This document shows, piece after piece, positions 12,057 to 23,700 of a DNA stretch of 64,000 nt. The notes below the pieces were generated by a model. That model made no database searches. It was not told where the DNA came from and saw only the letters and a list, made by a program, of their open reading frames with translations. This DNA comes from Nipponacmea schrenckii (lineage: Eukaryota > Mollusca > Gastropoda > Lottiidae): positions 20,446,317 through 20,510,316 of the forward strand of contig CM060202.1 in NCBI GenBank assembly GCA_030562195.1, given 5' to 3'. Positions within the stretch are counted from its first letter, which is position 1. Every line of letters begins with the position of its first letter. The position numbers and the translations under genes were made by a program.

Positions 12057-15000
12057 CTCCAGAGTTTGAGAGTTAGAGTCCGAAAAGCACTGTTAATTAA
12101 TTGTCGTGCCTCGTTAGAAGATAAACAGGCAATGTCGTTAACTCGAATAATTACATCACCTTTAATTAATCCACTGTCCCATGCTTTCCCATCTTCCGTT
12201 ATCTGGAAAACAGAAAAAATGTTCTTAAAGATAAAAAATTTGCTATATTAAACATTTGGAAACTTGGAAATTGGCAGTATGCACAATTTATATAATCAAA
12301 CACATTGTAAATTATACCTGAAAATATTTCTAAAATATACTATTTACATCTATGTATGTACTTGATCAAACTGAATTATTTTTAAAAGAGGCAGTACGCA
12401 AATCAAAAACATTGTAAATTATACCTGAAAACATCTATGTATCTATTTAATTTGGATCTAAAAAAAAACTATAATGCCCCTTTAAATTGAGAATTCAAAA
12501 AGGGATACATTGGTAATCAACACACAACTGAATGATGAAATTTTTCAGAAATTTTATTTTGAAGACCATTATAAAGGGAGATAATTTTTTGATAGAAATG
12601 TAAATAGTTTATTATTTCATACTCTTTCCATCTTATATTCAATTCAAATCTATAATTTATACAGAAAGAAACATATTTATAAATATAGTATCAACCAAAT
12701 TCTGATCTGGACTAAAAATTTCAACACAAGAATGTCACATTAGTGTGTCAAGGGAGATAGCTCTATTTAAAGTAATGTAGACTACAGACCACATATAATC
12801 AATACTAATGAAAATGATCACTTTAATTTGCAAAAAAAATGATTTGAATAAAATATTAGTTTATGTCTTACTTTTCTACACCCAATGAGCTAATGAAAAT
12901 GAGCTAATGAAAATAAGCTAATGAAAATAAGCTAATGAAAATGAGCTAATGAAAATGAGCTAAAGTAGATGAGCAACACCATACTTAGTGCAGTGCAATA
13001 AAGGGTAATTTTGCCAGAAAGGCGTCATGAGCCGACTTTTTTGGGATTCTTTTTATTTCTATTTTTTTTTAACATGCACAGAGTTTGTAGATATTGCAGC
13101 TTCAGATTATTATAATACGAAACTTAAACAGAATAGCTAGAGGACACAGGCTTTGTCCTGATCAATGAGGGAAATAGTGCAAAAAGGCTTTGTTTTGACT
13201 TCAGTTGAAAATCCAAAATCTCTCAATAGGCCTATAACCAAAAAAAATACGTTTTAAACAGTGACAATTTAAAATCAAACAACCAGAACTATACATTCTT
13301 ACTTAAAAACTTAAAATTTGACTTGAGATTTGAAATAAAATTTGAAATAAAATCACGAAGTATAAAGATTTATATGATAGTCATATTAAAACTGTCGTAC
13401 AATTGTCAAAACTGGAGTGTTATTATGAAGAAATAAAAACACATTAACTTCAATTTATCTTGTTGATCAAATATAGAGATAAATAACAGAAAACTGACTG
13501 AAAAAACTCAACAAGAACATATCCTGAAAATATCTCTATTTAGGTTTTTATGATCTTGTCTACCAGCTGGTCCTTGGTCAAACATCTTGGTTATGATATT
13601 ACAAAGGATAATAAGTTAGATTTACAGTAAAACCTCTTAGCATTGAATTTACAAGAAAACAACTTAGGTTAACAGTTAAGGATACTTTCTACCAGATGGT
13701 CCTTGACCAAACCTCTTGGTATTGATTTTACAAGGATAGCAACATTTAGGTTCTCAAGGGCCCTTTCTATTTTTACCAACTGGTCCTTGGTCAAACATTT
13801 CTATTTGCAGCTGGGTTCAACGAGAATAAGAAACTCCAACCATGATTGGGCAATATAGCCATGCAAATAATAAGTCAATTTAATATTTGGAAAATTTTTT
13901 GCTTAATAATGTTTTTTTGTTTTTTAAAAACAAGTATAATATATTGTAACATAAAATTCTTTTCAAATATTGGTCAACTTAAGATCTACATTACAATATT
14001 TATAGTGTTTTTAATTTAAAACAGAGACCTATATCTTTCTACCTTCACTTAATCAAACAATAACTACAGTGGGCTTGTTTAAAATCTGGTAATTTTTTCT
14101 GTCAAACTAAAAGCAATGAGTAATACAGGTGGCTGAGTATAGAAAATTAAACTTAAAGTTTTATCTTGTGTTTATTCTGCTATAAAAAATGTTTGTTGAA
14201 ATGCAACGAGTCAACATTATAAGACATTTATAACTTTAACTTGAAACTTTAATATAGGTCCCTTATTATTATGTTACTGTCTACAATAATACTCGTTGAT
14301 AAAAAAAAAGAAGGAAAGATAGAAACAACTATATTTTAAAGAATAACAACTTAGGTTCACAAGTCTACCATAACAGGGATTCTTTCTATCAGCTGGTCCG
14401 TGGTCAAACCTCTTCATATTAATTTTACATGGATAACAACTTAAGTTCTGGCCCTGATTGCTAGCATACAATCCAATCAAATTGTTTTGATTTTGGTAGT
14501 ACATAATAAGTGGCTATTGCAGTCAATGAAAGATAACAACTTGACATTGTGAAGATGTTTTAAATTATTTTGTTTAAATATTTGCTCTCTTGCTAAATAC
14601 ACAATTAAATATGACTTTCTCTTCAACAATAATATGTCTAATGCAAAGTGACATGAATCAGGCACAACTCAGAATTTTGACGAAATTCTTGCGAATGGTT
14701 TTCTAATAAAAGACCAAAGGTAGCGATAAAAAAACAGCCTAGGGAACAAGATTAGAGAGAGGTCTTTTCTATGTCTATTTATTATCAGTATGCAATATAT
14801 TAAAGGGATACTGCATCTCTTAACATGAACATAAAATTTTAGTTCTCAAGATGGTCAATATGTGTTTATATCCATCAGTGAACTTACCTAGTGTCATAAA
14901 GTAACAGAATCTCTTAAAATAAGGTAAATGCACAAAACTAAGTCATTATTGAAAAACGCTTATAGTTTTTCAATAATCAAATGCATCTTTATGAATTTAT

Positions 15001-18000
15001 AACTTAGTTTTGGGGATATTTCATTTATTTTTTTTATGTTATTTATGGCAGCAGGTATATTTACTGATGAATAGAGCTCTTATTAGCCAAGTTTAAAATT
15101 TTCAAATTTTTTATTCACTCTAAGACCGATTATCTCTGTAAAACATTTCTTACTGTATGGATGTGTTTCTAACCTTCCCCTTCAATACACAACAATCTAA
15201 TCTGATTAATATCATATACCAGTAGAATAAAAAACAAGAATGGACAATGATTCAAGATTAAAGAAAGAATTTCCGGTGAACAAGGTCATGCTCCATCTGT
15301 CATAGAAAGATTTGAACCCGCCATCACCTTTTTCCTTTCACTTAAACACTCTGGATTAATCAGACCCTAAAATCATCTACAATCATGATTGAATGGTGTA
15401 TTGTTTTGTCTATTAAGGGCCATGGGTCGGTAATTAGAAGTCATCTATTAAGGGACAGTCTATAAAGGGGCGTCTATTAAAAGTTTGAAGAGCTATTGAC
15501 TTCTATCAATCCAGCTGTACAGAATCAGTGAAGCAAAATAATACAATAATACATGACTTACGTCTCAATAAAAGATGAAAAAGAGGACTTTCAATAAAAA
15601 CTGAATCAAAATAGAATAGGCTAAAATTTCCCCCATTGACTACTGTACTACTTGGACTAACCATGATCAGAAAATAAATACTCAAAAAAAAAAACTCAAA
15701 TACATTTAATTTTTTATATTGTCTATTAAAGTAATAAAAAAAAATAAAAATATTTCTTGGTTCCCCTCTACCCTACCCTATTTATTTAATAATTAATATT
15801 TGGTTCCACTTTCCCCTACCCTATTTATTTAATAATTAATATTTGGTTCCACTTTCCCCTACCCTATTTATTTAATAATTAATATCTGGTCCACCTTTCC
15901 CCTACCCTATTTATTTAATAATTAATATCTGGTCCCTTCCCCTACCCTATTTATTTAATAATTAATATCTGGTCCCCTTTCCCCTACCCTATTTATTTAA
16001 TAATTAATATCTGGTCCCCCTTTCCCCTACCCTATTTATTTAATAATTAATATCTGGTCCCCTTTCCCCTACCCTATTTATTTAATAATTAATATCTGGT
16101 TCCACTTCCCCCTACCCTATTTATTTAATAATTAATATCTGGTATCCCTTCCCCTACCCTATTTATTTAATAATTAATATCTGGTCCCCTTTCCCCTACC
16201 CTATTTATTTAATAATTAATATCTGGTCCCCTTTCCCCTACCCTATTTATTTAATAATTAATATCTGGTATCCCCATTCCCCACCCTACCCTATTTATTT
16301 AATAATTAATATCTGGTTCCACTTCCCCCTACCCTATTTATTTAATAATTAATATCTGGTCCCCCTTTCCCCTACCCTATTTATTTAATAATTAATATCT
16401 GGTTCCACTTCCCCCTACCCTATTTATTTAATAATTAATATCTGGTCCCCCTTTCCCCTATCCTATTTATTCAATAATTAATATCTGGTTCCCCTTCCAT
16501 ATTTATTACATAATTAATATCTGGTTCCACTTCCCCTACCCTATTTATTTAATAATTAATATCTGGTCCCCTTTCCCCCTATCCTATTTATTCAATAATT
16601 AATATCTGGTTCCCCTTCCCCTATTTATTTAATAATTAATATCTGGTCCCCTTTCCTACCCTATTATTTAATAATTAATATCTGGTTCCACTTCCCCCTA
16701 CCCTATTTATTTAATAATTAATATCTGGTCCCCCTTTCCCCTATCCTATTTATTCAATAATTAATATCTGGTTCCCCTTCCCTATTTATTTAATAATAAT
16801 ATCTGGTCCCCTTTCCCCTACCCTATTTATTTAATAATTAATATCTGGTTCCCCTTCCCCCTACCCTATTTATTTAATAATTAATATCTGGTTCCCCTTC
16901 CCCCTATCCTATTTATTTAATAATTAATATCTGGTTCCCTTCCCCCTACCCTATTATTTAATAATTAATATCTGGTTCCCCTTCCCCTACCCTATTTATT
17001 TAATAATTAATATCTGGTTCCCCTTCCCCCTACCCTATTATTCAATAATTAATATCTGGTTCCCCTTCCCCCTACCCTATTTATTTAATAATTAATATCT
17101 GGTTCCCCTTCCCCTACCCTATTTATTTAATAATTAATATCTGGTTCCCCTTCCCCCTATCCTATTTATTCAATAATTAATATCTGGTTCCCCTTCCCCC
17201 TACCCTATTTATTTAATAATTAATATCTGGTATCCCTTCCCCTACCCTATTTATTCAATAATTAATATCTGGTTCCACTTCCCCCTACCCTATTTATTTA
17301 AAAATTAATATCTGGTACCCCTTTCCCCTACCTATTTATTTAATAATTAATATCTGGTATCCCTTCCCCTACCCTATTTATTTAATAATTAATATCTGAT
17401 TCCCCTCTCCCCTACTCTATTTAATAAATAATATCTGGTTCCCCTCTCCCCTACTCTATTTAATAAATAATATCTGATTCCCCTCTCCCCTACTCTATTT
17501 AATAATTAATATCTCTAGTCATATCTCTAACCTACGACCTCTTACTAATACATTAATACAATAAAAAACAATATATCTGTTAGATGTGCTACAATTTAAA
17601 TAACATATAATATAAGATAGCTATGTCAAGTTATTATAGATATACTACTATAGTCTAACTACCACTCCTGTTTTATATTTATATATTATTCAACTGTAAT
17701 CTGTATTTACAAGATCAGGGCTTCATAGAAATAGTTGTATCCTGTAATAGGTGACTTTATACTGTCTATTAGTTTAGATGTCAGATAGAATGAGAGGAAG
17801 ATTGAGGCAGGAGGGATAAAGTGGAAGTGGGGGGAAGGAGGTACAGAGAGGAGGGAGGGGCGTTGGAATGAGGGGTGAGGAAGTGAAGATGTAACGAGGA
17901 ATGAGGTTGGGGTTGAGGGAACAAGGAGGAGGGAGGGCTGGACGGAAGGAAAGGAGGGAAAGAAAGACAGGAGGAAGTGGAAAGGGAGATGGGAGTAGGG

Positions 18001-19208
18001 GGAAGGAGGGTTGGAAAAAAAAGAGAGAGGGAAAGGAAGAAAGGGGTAGAGGGTGGGAGGGTTGGAAATGAGGAAGAGGGAAAGAAAGAAAGGGGTAGAG
18101 GGTGGGAGGGTTGGAAATGAGGAGAGAGGGAAAGGAAGAAAGGGGTAGAGGGACACATGGTTGGAAAGGAGGTGAAAGGTTGGAGGACGGAGAGAAGGAC
18201 ATAGAGTTTAAAAAAAGAAAACAAGAGGTTAATATATTTTGATGAACAGTATACAATGAAAAGAGAGAAGAAAAAGCCTATAAATAAAAATGGAGATCAG
18301 CTTTTCTTAGAAATATTTTCCAGAAACTGATTAATACAGATTCTTCTAAATATAAAACTTATTTGGTTTATAGTCAGAGTGTGTAGGGGGAAAACAGAAC
18401 CAACTCAAAGTTAATGGTTATAGTCTGGTATTTTTTCTTAGATCAGCCCTTTATATATGAACTGTGGATTTTTTACCAGGGAAAACAGTTGGCAAATATG
18501 GACATGAATGAATAAATGAAATAAATGGAGCTTTATATCCTACTCTTCTTCACCTCGCAGGCTAATGAAGATGCCATACAGTGTGCAATGAGGGAAATTT
18601 TGCCAGGATAGCTGTTTTAGCTCATTCTTTTTGTGATTTCAAACTGTCGAGTGATAGAAACATGGAAGAATGATTTGAAGAAAAATAAAATAGGAATGAA
18701 AGAAAAATTGAGAGAATGAATGAATGAACAGATGAATGAGATAATGGATGGATGAATGAATGAGAGAATGAGTAAATAAATGAGAGAATGAGTGAATGAA
18801 TGAGAAAATGAGTGAATGAATGAGAGAATGAGTGAATGAATGAATGAACAGATGAATGAGATAATGGATGGATGAATGAACAGATGAATGAGATAATGGT
18901 ACCATCCAATTTAAGAATCCAATGAATGAAATAAATAAATGAGTGACTGAATGAATGAGCCATATAATATTTGAATGGGTGTGAATTAAAAGAATAAATG
19001 ACTCAACTATTTTTATGAATGGGATCAAAAAATTAAAATAAAATCTCTAAATAAATAATTAAAACATAAAACTTACGTGAGAGAGTATTAGGGGCTGACT
19101 CTCGTCAATACCACCACTGACCTCAAACCCCCAGGGTTTCCCTCCCCGTAATACAACTTCAAAAGTTTTCTCTCGTGTATTGGTGGCAGGGTCCGTTGAA
19201 ATATCCAT
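12057..19208 (-). CDS. N-terminal PDZ exons of a Shroom-like (PWGF-type PDZ) gene, partial
   Basis: Exon 1 (19208-19077, donor gtaagt) encodes 44 residues from MDISTDPATNTREKTFEVV, including GGKPWGFEVSGG. Exon 2 (12202-12057, acceptor ccag, donor gtaaga) continues in phase with ITEDGKAWDSGLIKGD and ends TLTLKLW plus 2 nt. Together they form one complete PDZ domain at the very N-terminus. The PWGF carboxylate loop is shared by the Shroom, Synaptopodin-2 and PDLIM/LDB3 families. The ITEDGKA stretch, the FRTLTLKL C-terminal strand and the domain's position fit Shroom best, an actin-binding scaffold that recruits Rho kinase for apical constriction. The ASD domains that would settle this are not in the window; they should lie left of position 1 or in exons I cannot recognise. 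Alternatives are Synaptopodin-2-like or PDLIM-like proteins. The 6.9 kb intron holds a large pyrimidine/AT array. Confidence 0.7.
12866..13095 (-). mobile_element. SINE copy with an expanded internal minisatellite
   Basis: It is a minus-oriented SINE 3' half (ttttctacacccaatgagct, gtgcagtgcaataaagggta, aacatgcacag). At 12889-12963 the short core motif agctaatgaaaatg, which is single in other copies, is repeated about six times. Confidence 0.55.
13545..13815. repeat. Degenerate repeat, about 3 copies
   Basis: Copies of ctaccagctggtccttggtc followed by aaacctcttggtattga-type sequence recur about 115 bp apart. Single relatives are at 5255-5300 and 14380-14450. Confidence 0.55.
14805..15150. mobile_element. 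MITE family A copy in the Shroom-like intron 2 region
   Basis: It shares gggatactgcatctc, atgaacataaaattttag, the ggtgtcataaagtaacagaa-type segment (here agtgtcataaagtaacagaa) and the central hairpin attgaaaaacgcttatagtt with the copy at 41.49 kb. The right arm is degraded. Confidence 0.5.
15760..17510. repeat. About 44-bp minisatellite, roughly 40 copies, 1.75 kb
   Basis: Each unit has an AT half (tttatttaataattaatatc) and a pyrimidine half (tggtccccctttcccctacc). Units differ mainly in the pyrimidine half by single C or T changes. It lies in the intron between the two PDZ exons of the Shroom-like gene and is the largest array in the window. Confidence 0.9.
17785..18190. repeat. Polypurine tract with a 60-bp internal repeat
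   Basis: About 400 bp of nearly pure purine on the plus strand (gggaaaggaagaaaggggta, gagggtgggagggttggaaa). The pyrimidine-rich open frames on the minus strand come from composition, not coding. Mirror-like stretches could form triplex DNA. Confidence 0.75.
18515..18655 (-). mobile_element. SINE 3' half
   Basis: Minus-oriented landmarks: aaatggagctttatatccta, caggctaatgaagatgccat, cagtgtgcaatgagggaaat and tgatttcaaactgtcgag. It directly abuts a long GAATGA-type microsatellite. Confidence 0.55.
18700..18960. repeat. GAAT/GATG microsatellite
   Basis: Tetranucleotide-based repeat (gaatgaatgagagaatgagt, gatgaatgagataatggatg) next to a SINE tail whose ATTC units may have seeded it. Ser/His/Phe-rich minus-strand frames here are artefacts. 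Confidence 0.8.
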
Positions 19209-20646
19209 GGTGAATATCACTCACATTTCATACAACAATATTCCGGTTAAACTTAGAGTTAGTTTCACTCACAATTAGAGAATAAGTCAAGTGTTTCACG
19301 GAGATAGAAATATTGTCAAGTTGAAACTGTGCACCCACCTGACGATAAGTCGACTCGATTATACCAGTCGTACAGGTGTCTATTATAAACCTGGTGTATG
19401 ATAATCGAGGCTAGATTATAATAATTAACAGGTATATAAATACAGTGGAGGCGCATGACTGAATAACAGTTTTCAAATATTCTTTCCTACCCAATAATTT
19501 CAACACCCTTCATTTATTTCCCACGACCCTTCAAATATCTTAACGGTAAAATTTCATATCTTAGATTACATCAATCTGATCTTCGAATGCATAAATATTT
19601 TAAAAATAAAATTGATTTATATTAGATAGCGATAAACTCTTAACTATTAGATATCTGCAAGAATTAAATAAGTTCATTTATATTATAAATGCAGAGGCCC
19701 GAAATGTCAGCATGTCGTTTTAAAAGTTTTACAGGTAAACTACGGAAATGGAGTCCCATTAATTGGCAATATAGGACACGCATATACCCTGATAAACTAC
19801 ACGTTCGTCTTTATATGTGCAGATACATGACATTAATATAATACTTTTAAAAATGTCTGAAATTAAAACAGAATTGAAAAATGAGCTCCATAACGTATAG
19901 GTCCAGCCTGAATAGGGGCATCGATTATTGTGAGGGGGGTGGGGAGGGAGCAGAACAAATGACGTCTTCTGATTGAACACTATGAAAAAAAAATCGAGGG
20001 AGGCACCGACCCCTAGGCAAGGCCTCATGGCATTGCATTGATCTTCATTGCATTGACCCCCCCAGAAAAGCACGTGCAAATAAATGTAATGAACCCATGC
20101 AGGTTATGATATCTGTAAAGTGATAAATATTACCCAAGTATTGTATATGTCTGTCAGTAACTGACGACTACATGGCCAGGAAGTTCGGCTGTAACATGTT
20201 AACTGTCATCTTTTATTTAATGTCAATTTCTACTTCAAATAAAAAAGTTTGAAATGTCGAGTTTTATTACTGCAGTTTTTTTTTAGTCCTGAAATATTTC
20301 TCGACAACTTTTTGACTATTTCGAGTAAGATATCATTGTACGGGTTTTTTAGGCAGTTTGCCCCAAACGTTGATTTTGTGACCCTGGGGCCTGGGTGTTT
20401 GGAAGGGCCATAGAGGGTCTCAAGAGGGGAGGGGTGGTCACATTTTTACAAGGGGTACAAGTATGACACTCAATATGTCATTAAGGCATGATCTCTAAGC
20501 TATCTAAGTTTTCAAGAAGTCCAAATATTTCTCAGATAGGGTTGGTTTGGAAAGGGGGGAGGTCTTTTAACCAGTTATCAATACTTCAGTCTGGATAACC
20601 TGATATAAACCACGTGTTTTATTATTCACCATCATCCAGTCCTTAT
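19209..20646. other. Intergenic region between the Shroom-like gene and RanGAP1
   Basis: About 1.4 kb separates the divergent start codons. I see no conserved coding frame. It presumably holds the 5' UTR and promoter of the Shroom-like gene near 19.2-19.4 kb. Minus-strand frames at 19.8-20.1 kb lack coding signs. Confidence 0.5.
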
Positions 20647-20733
20647 ACCGGAAGTTTACATCTTTAAAAGAAAGCCGCCATTATTTCACAGACCGAAACA
20701 TTTTTAAACCAGGAATAGAGAAGAAAATCTAAA
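20647..20733 (+). promoter_or_regulatory. Core promoter and 5' UTR of RanGAP1
   Basis: An ETS-family motif ACCGGAAGT is at 20647-20655, and a GCCGCCATT (YY1-type on the opposite strand) at 20674-20682. The ATG follows at 20734. This pairing just upstream of an initiator ATG is typical of TATA-less housekeeping promoters. The exact transcription start is not visible but is likely near 20660-20700. Confidence 0.5.
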
Positions 20734-23700
20734 ATGTCTTCTGCTACAATAGAAGATTTGACTAAAAAATTAGCTGGAACAACTGTTGAGGCAAAAACGG
20801 AGCTTGTTTATAAAAAGAAAAATGACACGTTTAAACTGAATACAGCACAAGATGGTTTGTATTTTGCCATGTTTTTTCAAGTTTTTGTTTTTGTTTACCT
20901 TTTCTTAAATTTACTATCACCCGCACATTTGAACTTTTTATCGTGTCTTAAGATTGATCTGCCAAAATTCTGTGTGAAAATGAAATGTCTCACTTCTAGT
21001 TCTATTGATAAAAGGGGTTAGATCCATCATTTGGCCTTGAAAACAACTATGTGTACCAGGTCCAGTACTAACTACTATTATACTATATACAGTGTATGGT
21101 TTTGCCCTTCAGTTTCATGAGTAGGCCTAGAGGAAGTGAGATTTAAAATTTCAATTTCAAATATCAAACCCTAGAGATCCAAACTATCTCACTATAGGTT
21201 ACCTTGTTCCCGTGACCATGCTTTTGTAACCCCAATGTTTCAATCTCAAATTCCCAGAGAACACAGTAGGCTACCTGTTAGTTAGCAGTTACAAAACAGT
21301 ATGACTAACAACTCAAACTTAAACTCTAAGATAATCTAGGGCTGTACCGGTACATGTTTAAATTCAACTATAAAAATATTTTAAATTTAACAGCACAAGA
21401 ATTAGTGACAGCAATAGAAAACTTCAGCAACTTGAAGGCTTTAAGATTAGAGGGAAATACACTTGGTATAGAAGCTGCAGAGGCCGTGGGGAAAGCCTTA
21501 CAAAAACATCCTGAATTTGAGGTGAGAATGCAAGCATTATTCAGCCAAGGTGCTAGAGGTGAAGGGGGGGGGGTGTGGGGCTAGATTCACTGTCTATATA
21601 ATCATTAGGATTCCAGACTACTGGGGAAAGTAGGTGGCGGCGTAGTGCTGGACTGAGGGTTGGACTGTCTACATAATTGTTTGAATTCCAAGGTATAATG
21701 GAAAGGAGCAGGTGGGGGGAGGTAGGAGGACTTGCTGTCCCAGAGACTGTCATGTCTAGAATGTTTGTATAATGAATGGGATGGGTGCCAGGTCAAAGAA
21801 GTAAAGATATTAACTCGAATTTATTTTTCACCAGTGTGAGGCATTATCTGATCTATTTTGTCTTCATTCCATCTTATATTATTGTATTCCTCAGCCTGTG
21901 TTGTCATTATTTCTATATTACAGAGGGCGTTGTGGAGTGATATGTTTACTGGTAGATTAAAAACAGAAATTCCCCATGCTCTTGTAAGTAAATGGAATTC
22001 CAATTTTTCAGCCCGGTTTCCCTTGTCAATGATCCTAGTCAGGGGGCCTGACATGGAAAAGCGTCTCGTCGTTTGATTGGGACAATAAACTGAGGCCCTG
22101 TTTGCTAAGAAGCTGTGCACTTTAAATATACCTTGAAAAAAAAAGGCTAATTTCATGACCCTGACAAAATTTCTCTCATTGCACACTACATGGCATTGTC
22201 CGTCTTCATTAGCCCATTAGGTGCGGAGAGAAGAACGTAAAAATCCATTCATTTTATTTCATTTTCAAATCATGCATGAGTTCTGACTGTATCAAACAGT
22301 AAGAAGTTGTAATATATTTTGTAGAAACATCTGGGAAGTGGTATATTGACAGCTGGAGCGAAGTTAGTGGAGTTAGATCTAAGTGATAACGCGTTCGGTC
22401 CTAATGGTATGAACGGCTTGGTTGATCTATTACCCAGTTCTAGTTGTTACTCTCTCAATATCCTTAAACTTAATAACAACGGACTGGGTATTACTGGAGG
22501 CAAGGTAAGTTGGTTAAACTGTTCAAAACATTAATCTAAACACTTAATTCAAAATTACTGATAGGCAAGGCAGGATATAGTGAAACAGTCACCTGTTTGA
22601 CACCCCTTTTCTGTTGAACTCTTCCACACATGCATAATTTCTATAGATATGAAAGGAACTCTACCTTATATATATATCTCTCTATGAAAAACCAAAGAAA
22701 TATTATTAGCTATGTGGATTCTCTGAATGTGTTTAAAATATGTGTTACATTCTTTTATTGTAGATGTTAGCCAAGTGTTTAACAGAATGTTATGAAAACA
22801 GTAAAAAAGCTGGTAAAACTCTGGCATTAAAAGTGTTCATCTCTGGTAGAAACAGACTAGAAAACGATGGTACCAAAGCTCTGGCACAAGTTTTTAAGGT
22901 AGGTTTTGTTACAATTATTATAGTCAAAGACTAGCAATAGATCAGTTGTCTGAGGATGGCACAGTATGATACTCTGAGTAACAACATTGCACAACTTCAG
23001 TAGGGTTGCAGCCTTTCAACTAGAAACCGCAAAATGTCCCAGTAGTTGAAATAATTGAAATATTGAAAGTTTGGAAGCCACTGGTTATTTAACAGTTAGA
23101 GATTATGAAGTTCAAATTTGATTGATTTCAGATGATTGGAACGTTAGAAAATATTTCGATGCCCCAGAACGGAATCAACCCTCCAGGAATCTTGGCGCTA
23201 GTCGATGCCCTGAACACCAATCCAAATATTACAACTTTAAACCTGAATGATAATACTTTCACAGAGAAGGGGGCCATCTCGTTAGTACAGGTAAGTATTT
23301 ACTTCAAACAGGAGTGGTGATCAGACTGTTTTTACGAGTCATGTCTGACTAGAGTTCTAGACTTTATTTACCAGTCATGTCTGACTAGAGCTCAACACTG
23401 TATTTACGAGTCATGTGTGACCAGAGCTCTAGACTGTTGATTTGACTGTATTTAGCAGTAATGTTTGACTAGACCTCTAGAATGTTGATTAGACTGTATT
23501 TAACAGTCATGTCTGACTTGAGCTCTAGAATGTATAATTTACCAGTCATGTCTGACTAGAGCTCTAGGCTGTATTTACTAGTCATGTCTGACTAGAGCTC
23601 TAGACTGTATTTACCAGTCATACCTGACTAGAGTTCTGAATTGAATAACTTTAATTTTTATATATGGGGCATTTTATAAAATAAAATTTCATTCCAAGAA

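Noticed and set aside
17707..18256. Three overlapping minus-strand frames of 147-160 codons rich in Pro, Ser, Phe and Leu
   Set aside because: Translations of a polypurine/polypyrimidine tract in three frames at once; composition artefact.
18622..19028. Minus-strand frames rich in His, Ser, Phe and Ile (113 and 129 codons)
   Set aside because: Translations of the GAAT/GATG microsatellite.
21553..22186. Frames on both strands around RanGAP1 exons 2 and 3
   Set aside because: Intron and SINE sequence; only the parts matching exons at 21394-21521 and 21924-21983 are coding.
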